A stretch of 64,000 nucleotides of DNA from Mariannaea sp. PMI_226. Its lineage: Eukaryota; Ascomycota; Sordariomycetes; Hypocreales; Nectriaceae. Below are positions 29,609 through 39,898 of the stretch, piece after piece. The translations under genes were made by a program, and so were the position numbers. Position 1 is the stretch's first letter. Each line of letters opens with the position of its first letter. The stretch covers positions 3,044,501 to 3,108,500 of the forward strand of contig JANFOG010000003.1 in assembly GCA_024336345.1 (NCBI GenBank), written 5' to 3'. The notes under the pieces were generated by a model. The model had not been told where the DNA came from. It did no database searches and saw only the letters and a program-made list of their open reading frames with translations.

Positions 29609-32524
29609 CTACTTCATGCCAAAGACCTTGGTCAAGAATGCATTCCAGACTTTCTTCACACCGAAGGTGGTTTGGGTTGAGCGAGTCGAATTGTCGTCAA
29701 TTTCCTCGTCGTCAGAGTCGAGATTCAAGGTAAATAGGTCCGAGTCAATTGGAAGCGCGCGGAAGTTGGCGTTAGATAGTTGTAAACCTGCAGCTTGCTG
29801 GTGTTGGCGCTGGGTGGAATCTCCAGTTGGCTGGCGATAATGAGAATAAGTGGGATAGTAAGGCGTAAGACGACGAGTGGCAATCCGATGAGTCTGGGAA
29901 AGTTGAGTCGGAGTCTCATACGAATCCACATGTTCTTGGCCTTTGACGGACTGGTTGTTCCATTAGCTCTATACCCTGCTGATTGCTGGAAGATTTCACT
30001 TACGAGAATGTCATCTTGATCTGCCTGGAAAGAAAATTCCACTGGATCTTCATCACCAAAGTTAAGCAGGCGGGTATTTGGTTGAATTTCCTCCTGGATA
30101 GGGCTCGACTGAGTTTCAGACAAAGTTGTGTGGTCTTGGGCTTTGTCTTGGGCTTTGTCTTGGGCTTTGTCTTGGGCTTTGTCTTGGGCTTTGTCGTCTT
30201 GGCCTTGGCTCTTGACAGACTGTTCCGTCAGATTTAATTTCTACTAAAGCTTGGCAAAATAACTTACTAGCATATCATCTTGATTAGCCTCCAAGGGAGA
30301 TTCCACCGAATCTTTGCTACTGCCAAAATCGTAGACGTAGTGGTCGGTTGGGAAGAGGGTATCAACTCGGCGGGCGATGGCAAGTCGGGTTTCAGCGGAC
30401 ACGGAGGGGTAAAGGTCCTCATCAGGCTAGCTTATTAGCTCTTCGTACGTCGTCTTGCCTTGAAAAAATGACTTACTAGAACGAGATCTTCTTGGGCCTC
30501 AACAGAAAGTTGAGTTGCCTTTTCTTTTTGACCGAAATCTTCCGTGTGGTAGATTCTCGTGATTGCAAGTCGCGTTGGAGTATCGAGGGTGGGTTGAGGG
30601 TAAAGATCATCGTCAGACTATTCTATTAGCACTCTGAATTATTGGTCGTTGATTCAACGACTTACCAAAATGTCTTCTTCCTTGGCATCAAAAGACAGCC
30701 GTTCTGCACCTTCGTTTTGGTTCTTGACAGACTACATCATTAGTTTCAATGTTCATGATCGTTGATGTAACAACTTACTAGGATGTCATCTTTGTTTGCC
30801 TCAAAAGAAAACTCTGTTCCACATTCATTCTCATGATCCTGAGCGGTATACCTCGTTGAGGTGCTTCTGCTGTCATAAATGTTGGTATCAGGGTCGAGCA
30901 GAAAGCCCTCGCAGGCAAGAGTGTGATCTCGGTGTCTGTCGAAAACGCTTTGAAAGTATTGCTAGTTCATGTCGAGAGCGCATTCATCATAGCGAAGATC
31001 TTGGCAGAGCAGGTCGTTTTGCATGATGCGCTCAGCACTGTAAGGCTCATCGACACAGACACGCCAGTTCTCGTCGGGACAAGGCGAGTCTTCATCGCAA
31101 GAACTGTTTTGGGAGAGTGTGTCTTCAGAGGTGTAGCCAAGGTCGAAGTCGGATGATTTGCTGAGCCAGAGCGACCAGTTGGGGTTAAAGTCGACTGGGG
31201 TGTCCAGGCCGAGATTACCTTGAGACCATGTGACTTCATAAGTACGGTTGCTCTCAGTGATGGAAGAATAAGCGTCAAAGAGGCACCAGTTAGGGTTGAA
31301 GTCGATTGACAGTCCAGTGTTGTTCTCGGTTTTGAAATATCCACGGTCAGGAAGTCGCCAGTTGGGGTTAAAATCTATTGAGATGTTAGTGCCAATGTGA
31401 AGACTTGTTTCGAAGAGTTGGTTACCAGGAAGATGCCAGTTATCGCCATCAAATTCACTGTGACAATTGTGATCTACGGTAGGATCATTTGTGGTGGCTG
31501 TAATTGGGATTTGCGGGTTGTGGATGACTTTTATTTTGTCGTTCTGGTCGCCGTAAAGAACATAGACAGGCTCGTTGGTGTTCTCAGAACAGAGAGTAGG
31601 GCTTGAGAATGGTGACTCCTCTGACTGGTAGCCGGTTTTGGGGTACCAACGGTAGGAAGGGGCTTGGTAAGTGTTGTCGTTGGAAGTTCTGTCACGTTTC
31701 TTTGGCAAAACTCTGCCGTAGACAATGAACTTATCGAGTGGTTTGAAAGGGAATGTGAGTTCTTTCTCCCAGGTTTTCTGGTCATCGAAAACAGAAGGAG
31801 CCTGGAGAAGAAATGAACGTAGCGGATCCAACTTTTCAGCAGTTAGAATGGTGGTTGCTGTAGGCTGTGTTTCCGACACTTGAATGGTTGAAAAGCTGCT
31901 CTCTGGCGTGTTGTTGCCTTCGTTTTCATGGTCGGGAACGCGGCTAGCTTGGGTGAGATCGAGAAGTGAGACTCTGTTGATATGTGATCGAGCAGGCCAT
32001 TTAGTAACCTGTCTTTCGGCGGTTCCAATAAGTTTGGGGGCGGCAGGGTTGGGGGGAAGACTTTTGGGCTTGCGGTTGATCGAGGCCTCGCGGTCTAGCT
32101 TTACGTTGAAGGTGTGGTTGATGTCGACGAGGCGTCGAGCTCGAAGAACAGACACATCCTCCCTAGCAGCGAAATGTTGTACTTCCTGTGGTGTGCCATC
32201 GGCGCATGATGTGCAGATGCCAAATTGTGCAAGTCGTTGTTGAGAAGTGAGTGGAAGGCTGCAATCAGCGCAGACACCAGCGGCTGCTTTTACGAAGTTG
32301 CGTCTCTGGAATACGGTGATGCAGAGGAAGCACTCAGAGCAGAGGTAGCCGTGCTTTTTGTCACCGCTGGATTCGATGCTGCAGTGAGGGCAGTGTAGAG
32401 GTCGAAAGGGATCACCAGGATCTTCAGCTGAGATGTCATACTGCGCGGGAGGAGGGTTCCAGTGCCTCCCCTTGAGGAGGCGTGTGGGAGATACGCCCGG
32501 AAGCGGAATCCGCCAACGGAGCAT
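29609..32524 (-). CDS. CxxC protein with repeated exons and an in-frame TAG
   Basis: I do not recognise the family. From ATG 32524 exon 1 encodes 520 residues, meets TAG at 30964-30962, then stays open in the same frame for 61 codons to a GTAAGT donor at 30778. Five further exons follow (30731-30666, 30617-30477, 30426-30268, 30219-30004, 29950-29609), all joined by phase-0 GTAAGT introns of 47-53 bases. Near the N-terminus CxxC pairs occur at C45/48, C62/65, C85/88 and C104/107, suggesting zinc binding. Residues of about 390-500 hold several DFNPNW-type repeats. Each 3' exon ends in an acidic motif such as EANKDDIL, FDAKEEDIL or EANQDDML. The ATG at 32746 lies upstream of the TATA box and is not used. 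Either the TAG is spliced by a non-canonical donor, read through, or the allele is broken; if bridged the product is about 888 residues. Confidence 0.65.
29951..30779 (-). repeat. Tandem series of related exons and introns
   Basis: The end of exon 1 and exons 2 to 5 all finish in an [ED]-A-x-x-[DE]-D-x-L-like block directly before GTAAGT, and most following exons start with SVK or (S/P)D(D/E)DLYP. Exons 3 and 4 share DLYP and TRLAI blocks. Introns 1 and 2 are also similar in their first 20 bases, so the duplicated unit seems to have included intron sequence. Confidence 0.75.
30133..30192 (-). repeat. 12-base minisatellite coding for QDKA repeats
   Basis: Five nearly perfect 12-base units (GTCTTGGGCTTT on the plus strand) lie inside exon 5 and encode repeated Gln-Asp-Lys-Ala. 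Because 12 is a multiple of three, copy-number change would keep the frame. Confidence 0.9.
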
Positions 32525-32723
32525 CGTTGAGAGTTGTCTCACAAAGCCTGAATCTACTAGAGAGTGTATGATGCAGTTCAAGGCTGTGAGAGGTGGTTGT
32601 GTTGATGCAGTGTTGACGTTGCTGATGATCTCGAGATTTTGGGTCAGGAAGGTTATTTGTGAGGGAAGAAAAGGTGCAGAAAGCGAGAGCGAGAGAGAAA
32701 AGAAGAGGCGGGGGGTAGGGGGG

Positions 32724-32731
32724 TATTTATA
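32724..32731 (-). promoter_or_regulatory. TATA box of the duplicated-exon gene
   Basis: TATAAATA on the minus strand lies 200 bases before ATG 32524, followed by a C/T-rich stretch. It decides the start, since the more distal in-frame ATG at 32746 lies upstream of it. Confidence 0.6.
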
Positions 32732-33087
32732 GTCCGGGAGAACCATGTGTGAATGTTCGTAAATTCATAAGTGTTTGCAGCTGTTGGCAGCTGGCAGCCA
32801 GGCCATTTCATCCTTTCCGGCACCGGGTGCCAGCTGCCCTGCTCCTATATACAACACTGCCCAGTAACATGACAACCAGATAATTCCTTTCCGCTTAGAA
32901 GCTGTCCATTCATATCATCCTGTTCGTCTTCATCATGTGGTCCTGTGTCCCTTCTATTACCGTTGTTGAATCGTTGTTCCATAACATAAGATGTGGCTAT
33001 AGGGAGGAAAGCCGCCTTGGGGTAGGCATAGGCTTGTTGGTTCATCCCTCCAGTGCCACCGAGTGAGCAGGCAGAGGTGCTCTGCGG

Positions 33088-33480
33088 TTATAATAGCTGA
33101 ACTCTGGTGTAACGCATCTCTTTAAGCAGTCGCTTTGCTTTCAACCTCCTGATAAGGCCCATGATCGCAAGTCCAATAATCATCAAGCCTTGGAAGCCGA
33201 GAAGGCCGATCCAGATAGCATTCAGGACGGCATCGTCCCGAAGATGGAGCCTCAGCTCCCGCATGTGTTCAAGTAGAATTATCATCTTGTTCGTTTGTTC
33301 AAGTTGGTGTGATATAGACAAACTGTGGGCATGTTCTGCAGGAGAGTGTCAGCAACGAGCTGGGCGTGAAATATGTAGCCAGAACACCAGCAATTTACCC
33401 ATACCTTGCACCTCAATCGGTCCGGCCGACTTTATGAAATATTTTGCTTGAGCGTAGGGAAGGACGGACTTTTTCACCTC
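33088..33480 (-). CDS. Small single-pass membrane protein, start not resolved
   Basis: Two exons are visible on the minus strand: an upstream exon ending at 33405 and a last exon 33335-33088, joined by a 69-base intron (GTATGG to CTGCAG) in phase 1. The joined frame encodes at least about 105 residues. A segment containing KSVLPYAQAKYFIKSAG is followed by a helical, probably coiled region and one hydrophobic helix (GLLGFQGLMIIGLAIMGLI), then a basic tail. The open frame extends upstream to about 33606 but has no ATG, so the start lies in another exon or was missed. The splice joins two protein-like segments smoothly, which supports a real gene. I recognise no family; the 33480 boundary is approximate. 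Confidence 0.45.
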
Positions 33481-33606
33481 TACGAGAGTAGGACAACGAG
33501 CAAAAGAAACAACGAGAGGGTGGCCGAGAGGGTGGCAGGAGGGACAGAAAGACAAAGCAAAATTCAGATACTCAAAGACGGTGAAGACGTTTCCCAACAA
33601 CAGCCG

Positions 33607-35506
33607 TCACCTCACAGAGGAGGATTACACAGAACGCAAAGGCATAGCCGCGAAGGGTGTGTTCGCAGGTACTGAGTTGTATTAATAGTCGTCCAGACTG
33701 TGGATCAAGGGCCGATGCCGTGCGGGGGGGAGGGGGGCGAGGATGCTTTGACCGCACAGTTGACCGTGATGGATTTGGCTCTGGTTCAGACCGCAATTAG
33801 GACCTTCAATGCAGCGAGATGACAAGTTTCGCCTAGTGTTGGGCGCAGGGTTGGTGATGAACTTATGGCCTCATGCATGTTGGGGCGGCTGGGACAAGGT
33901 AGTCTCGCATTAAGCCCACCAGATTAAGGCCGGGATTGGTATTTGGGGATACAACCCTGGCCCGTTTCGTGAACGACGCAATTTTTTTTCTTCCTGTCTG
34001 ATCTTTTCCGTATTTACTATACGAAGCATTTCTTCCGGACGAACAACCGAATTGTCGCCTTTGTGGCTCTCCCAACCGTGGCACCTGCCTGGGCAGCAGT
34101 AGACGAGTTGCTAGTTAGGCCCGAGCCTCTCCTGAAGAGGAATCGATCGCGTGAGCCAGGGTACGAGTGCTTTTTTGGCGAACCACTACAATTGACACGG
34201 CACCTGATCGGTGAAGACACCCTTGTTAACATGGGTTCTCATGAGCGGGGCATCTGATGGATGTTCGGTTCTGCATTGTGAAGATATTTTCATCCTTGCC
34301 ACATGCCGCGATAACCAGGGCCAGGGGAAGGGGGCGATGGATAGCTTCAGAGTTGCATGATTAAAATTGGGGTTGAAATGTTGGGGAAGAGTTTGATCAT
34401 GGCATGCTTTCAACTTCGGAGCCTGTCAGGACCACTGAGTCTGGATCGCAGTAAATCCATCAAGAGATGTGATTTATTTTATGGAAGGGTCCGACAAGGC
34501 TGCGGCTCTAGGGTGCTCCTTATTGGCCTGCCTTAGGCTCATGAGAATGGGAACCGGTGATGTCAGGGTACCCAACCCATCAGCACAAGTTTTTAAAATG
34601 CCATGACAGCCAGCGACAAAACAGCGCTCCTAGACACAGAAAGATGAGAGACGCCAGTAAGTAGCCGTGCGACCATCAAATAGCTTACGCTATCCTTTAC
34701 GACGCAGTAGTTATTTGCTCCCACGTCATGCCAGACACATGTGACATTGACGGCGCAAGGCAGCATTTTTTATGTATGTGGGATTTTCACAAAAACGCTT
34801 CGCCCAAACCTCCAGGCAGTAGTAATAATATCTATGTTGATGTGAAGTACTATGTAGACTTCCCTTGCGTATATAGTAGATTGAAACATCTCAGAAAACA
34901 TCTTCACATGTCAAAGGACGCCCATCTTTCTGTTGTATGATCTTCGCCACGACATACGTAGGCGTTCCTGAAGAGCTTCGCCAAATCAAGCAAAGACACG
35001 CCCACACCCAAGTTCCAAGCAGTTGTGTCGAGTATTGAGGGTCTCGAATGGTTTCAGGGGACTCCTGTTTGAGCAGTACCTGATGTCCTCATAGTAGTTG
35101 GCTGTGAGCCCCTGTACCTCCTTACTTGAGCATCATGCACACCGGCCTTTGGGAGGGGTGTTGAGCTGCAGCACAGCCACTTTTGCATGTGCACAGCCAA
35201 TCGTGCCACCCGCTGTCAATGACGTCGCCCAAGTGCCCCGCACCAGCTCCCTCTTCAGGTGTTATCACGCACTTGACTCTCAACAGACCAGGCAGAGCTA
35301 CGAAACAGGGTTTTGCATAAAGCACCTCCTCCCACTCTCTGTTTCATCCTATAATAATTCTATTCGATCTCTTTTTGATACCTGATTATTTACCCTCGAG
35401 TTTCCTTCTTCCCTTCTTCCCCCTTCCTAAGAACTTGATCATTATCCCTCGAATCAACATCACTTGATCCTGCTAGGACATATTGAGCTTTCCGATATCC
35501 AACATC
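33607..35506. other. Gene-free region
   Basis: About 1.9 kb without a supported gene. It contains G-rich runs near 33723-33738 and, at the right end, a C/T-rich leader for the RRM gene. Confidence 0.5.
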
Positions 35507-36403
35507 ATGGCGTCCAACACCACTGTAACTGTCAAGAACATCGCACCTGCGACTAGCGATGCTGAGATTAGGGATTTCTTCAGCTTTTGGTGCGTATTTT
35601 TCTAACCCTTCAAGGCACAATCATCCGAACTAATGAGATATAGCGGCAAGATTTCCGATCTGAAGGTCACCACGGAGGGCGAGACTAAAACCGCCGAGGT
35701 CACTTTTGAGAAGGAGACGGCCAAGAAGACTGCCCTTCTCCTACACAACACCCAGCTCGCCCATAACCAACTCTCTGTTACCAGCGCCGGCGCTGAAACT
35801 GGGGACGATTCTGCTCAATACACTAAGAATGCCGACCGAGATTCGGACGAAATCACGCAAGAGGAGAAGCCCCGCGCCCGCATCCTCGCTGAATATCTCG
35901 CCCATGGTTACGTGATTGGGGATGCTGCCATCCAGCGTGCCATTGAACTCGATGACACGCACAAGGTTTCCAACCGCTTCGTCAACACTCTCAACAGCCT
36001 CGATGCCAAGTATCATGCCACCGACCGTGCCAGAGCCACCGATCAGAGCTACGGTATCTCCCAGCGAGCTAATAACCTCTGGTCCGGTCTGGGCTCGTAC
36101 TTTGAGAAGGCTGCCAGCCACCCTACAGGCAAGAAACTTGTAAACTTTTACTCAGAGGGTAGCCGACAGGTACAGGAGGTGCATGCTGAGGCTCGGCGCT
36201 TGGCTGATCTGAAGAAAGAGGCTCACGGTGGAAGTGCATACAAGGCCTCTGGCCTTGAGAGAGTCTTCGGAAAGGAGAAGGAGAAGACCGAGAGTGCTCC
36301 CGCGACTGATTCCAATGCTGTCCCCCCTCCCAGTTTGACCAACACCACTGAGCCTCGTGAGGCTGCCCCTTCTGTTAAGCCAACTGACGAAAAGGCTGTT
36401 TAG
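35507..36403 (+). CDS. RRM protein, Vip1-like
   Basis: An RNA-binding protein similar in layout to fission yeast Vip1. Exon 1 (35507-35589) and exon 2 (35644-36403) flank a 54-base intron inside the first RRM helix and give 280 residues. The RRM spans residues 4-75: TVTVKNIAP is RNP2-like, while the RNP1 position reads AEVTFEKE, lacking the usual aromatics, as in other degenerate RRMs. Residues 110-220 form a helical region (RILAEYLAHGYVIGDAAIQR and a QSYGISQRANNLWSGLGSYF stretch) typical of this fungal family. The C-terminus is disordered. The start lies in a good context (CATCATGGC). The cellular target is unknown. Confidence 0.85.
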
Positions 36404-38643
36404 AAGAAGCAGGAGTGTGGGAGATTCTGTTGAGGGTTTTTTCTTTTTTTAAAGATAAAGTGACTTTACGAGCACGACAATAGGACTGGTTTGCATGCAA
36501 CACGGGGGAGCTGTTATGAGTATCACGCACTTAGCATGTTATTGATTGCGAAAGATAAATTGAATCCACGATTCTACCCTACTGTTTGTCATACAAGATG
36601 TTCATTTCCGACCTCGTCATTCCATTGTGTTTCCAATCCTCCGTAACGTAAATATTTGAGGTAGTTCACTTAATGAGGTCTCTCAGTCTTTGCAAACATT
36701 TTCTCTCTCGCGTCATCCATAATATGTCGCTTGGGGTTCGACTCAAGATGCTGAGTTACGTCAGATCCGAGTCGTAATGGAACATTGCGAACGGGGAGAG
36801 GGGAATACCTCTAGCTGAGACTTGGGATCCGAATCAACCTTGTTGATGCCATGACCCGACGCCGGGGGGTCGTGAAGCTGCCTTCCAGATTGACGCTCTG
36901 GAGGAGGTGACTGGTGACCCTCGGGCATGATGGCGATGATTGATGCGATGATTGATGCGATGGAACTGGTGTTAATTGGATTTTTTGTCGATTTGAAAGT
37001 AGACGTAGGTACGAAATGACTTGAATAGTTAAATTATCGAAATTGAGCAATAAATAGTACGACTCTCAGATAGAATTGTTAGGCTCAGAGTATTATCCAA
37101 GCAAGAAACATGACGGAACGTTGACGTATAAAGGCAGAACTAATGCCGTCATAGATCAACGCCGCGACGAGTGGCATCGCTGACGAGCAGCCCGCTCTTC
37201 CGAAATGCAGGCTACGTATCTACAGATTCAAGAGCCGCAACACGTGCAGCTACTCCTACGATTTTCGCTTCAAAGGTATTAATAGAGTGAGAGACTTGGT
37301 TGGAGCATCAGTGCGGCCTGTGATTTGGTGCCAGGAAGGGCTTCAGTCCATGTCTGTTTTGCCCAAGGCAGGCCGCAACTGGAGAAGTACAAGGACATCC
37401 AAAGATGTAATCATCCAACAAATTGTGGGGTTTGCTTGTATTAAGTATTGGTATTGTTGTATTTTAACAACAACTAAAGTAAGGTACTTATTAAGGAACC
37501 GTAGAAGTTCATCTAGTACTGCAAATAATCCAGATCGCTTCGTCGTGCCTAGAGAGCATCTTGATGACGTCACTGAGCAGCTCAACATTTCGTAACTAAT
37601 CCGTAGAAAGGCAGCCATTTCCCAAGCTACCTACCTACCTTACCTATACCTTATCAAGCATGATATTATTGGGGCGAGATCGGAATCTTTGATCGGGATC
37701 TAGGAATCTGGGTGGTTTCCTACCAACGAAGCAGCTAAGAGTTGGGTCATTTCGTTTACCCGCTTACATTCAATACTCATTTACTTCTTCTATGCCATGA
37801 AAGAACTCGGACCATCCCATTTTAGCGAGTTTTATGCGAGCAAAATCACGGCGAATAATGATGTCCGGAATCGGCAAAGGGAAAATCGCAACTTGAGGTA
37901 CCCCTAAACCTTTATGCTGGCTTACTGACTGGTTGTCGGCTGGTGGTTCAGGGCGGAACAAGCGTGATGTGTTGAGCATCGATTGGAGTTCATCCTCAAA
38001 TTGCAAGTATCAGGTACCTAACGAACATTGAGTCACAGTTCATTTTCTCTCTGTCTCTGTGTCTTTTTCTCTCTCTAATGTCTGTATATACGAATGTCGA
38101 CAAACTGAAAACTGAGAAATAAGAACGCATAATGGCTCTAATCTGTACATCAATGCTAGAACTAGCAGCGCGTTGCAGCATGAATCAGCATTCGTGATGC
38201 ACACAAATGCGGACAGCCCAGCACCATTTGATAGCTCTGCCGAGCAGCCTCCAGCTAAAGCCCCCACCTAAACTTGAAATCTTCCGCGGATTCGTTTTAG
38301 CGCCCGGGCCCGTTCCATCCACCACAGCCCAACAGGAAGCTCCAGCGGAGGCTCGTACCGCTCTCGGTGCTTGGTGGTGCTGTCGGCAGGATGTGGTCCC
38401 ACCGGCCTCACTCACCCCGCACCCGCCGAGTCTCGACGCGAGCCTGGAACGCGCGCCTCATGTCACCCGGCACCTGAACATAGGGGCACAGCAGACCCAA
38501 CTGCACGAGCACATCTTAATTCGACCGACTCCTCAACATTCATCATCTTTTTATAACTTCGATCAAAGCACCTCCCAACTTCCCAGAGCTTCTCGAGCTG
38601 CCAGCAACTTTCCCGGCATTCTTGAGAGGCGACGGCTTCGAAC
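36404..38643. other. Intergenic region
   Basis: About 2.2 kb between genes. A short direct repeat (GATGATTGATGC, twice, near 36934-36960) was seen. From about 38280 the sequence is C-rich and likely promoter and leader of the next gene. No further gene was recognised. Confidence 0.5.
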
Positions 38644-39898
38644 ATGCCGGATCTTAACTCGGTTCCCCCATCGCCGCACTCCCTCGCCGCCTCTCGCCGT
38701 CAGTCAACGACAGCAGTCCAAATGACCTCTCCATCTGCTCCATCCGCTCACGCACCGGCTTCACCATCACTCAACATTCTACCATCAAACCAGAATGCTG
38801 TGAACCAGTCGCAGGGCCCGTCATCGCCACAGCTGACCGCTTCGATGCCTCCGCAACCAGCTCCCGCCCATACTCTAATGGCTTCCGAGCCTGGTGTTGG
38901 GCCCGGGCCTGGCCCGTTGAGACATCCCAGACCGTTGACCGCAGCGGAACTCCATCTACAGCTTGAGAAAGAGCAGGAAGCAGTGGTGAGTAAACACACC
39001 AACCCACTGTTGTCTGTGTATCGTGCCACTAATAAAGTGCTACCAGGTCAATCGCTTGACTCGGGAACTGTCCCTTCTTCGTGCCGCACAGAATGCATCG
39101 GTGGTATCGAATACATCGTCAACCTCAGCAGCTACTTCTACCCACGAGACTGCTCCCGAACAGTCCCTTCTTTCTGGTTCTGGCTTTTCGATCCCGACGG
39201 CCCGTCAGCACAACCGCACCTCGTCAACCGCATCGCAAGGCTACGGCCAATCGGCGTTGTCCTCGTCCTACGAAGCACGAATTTACGCCCCCCGGCCAGC
39301 GCAAGGCATATCTCTTTCTAGGCAAAACAGCTCCGCCTCACGTCGAAGCCAGACAAATTCCCCAGGCCCCCAGCACACGCTTGACCCGTCCAATTATTTC
39401 CAACACCAGAGGATCCCCCCCATGTCAGTCCCCATCAGCTCGGTGGGAGCTACCCCCGGCAGTGGAAGTGTTGCCGACCAACTAAGCCCAGGATTGATGC
39501 CGGCAACTATGCGGTACGAAGAGACGGCATTTTATAGACAAGAACTAGAAACAGCCAAAAGAGAGAACGATGCACTCAAGCGACGAATCCGAGAATTAGA
39601 GAGACAGGTTCGTCAAAGGAGGGTCAGTGACGCCAGTCGACCTAGAAGCGAGAGTGTCAGCACAACAGCCAGCGTGTCTGTCGCCCCAACAGGCGGGGCC
39701 AGCATTGCAGGGCCGCGTGAGGGCATCCCCATTAGACCAGAGCCACGAGAGAGAGGAATGACAACGCAAAGCTTAGCCAGTGTTTCTGGAAGCGTAGGTG
39801 TAGGCGTCCCAGAGGAAGAAGTCAGGGTTGGCGAGAGTGCGGCCAGCTCGGGCCTTGCCAACAACAGCAACAACAGTACCAGCAACCTGCATCCATGA
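38644..39898 (+). CDS. Coiled-coil protein of unknown function
   Basis: Two exons (38644-38985, 39047-39898) flank a 61-base phase-0 intron and give 397 residues. The first 95 residues are rich in Pro, Ser, Ala and Gln and disordered. A short coiled coil spans the intron (TAAELHLQLEKEQEAV, then VNRLTRELSLLRAAQNA, residues 99-131). Ser/Thr-rich sequence follows, and a second strong coiled coil lies near 268-310 (YRQELETAKRENDALKRRIR). The tail is low complexity. The coiled coils suggest a scaffold or dimer. No catalytic domain or membrane helix is present and the family is not recognised. Confidence 0.75.

Noticed and set aside
32525..32746. Upstream start for the repeat-exon protein
   Set aside because: This ATG precedes the TATAAATA element, so it is unlikely to be in the transcript.
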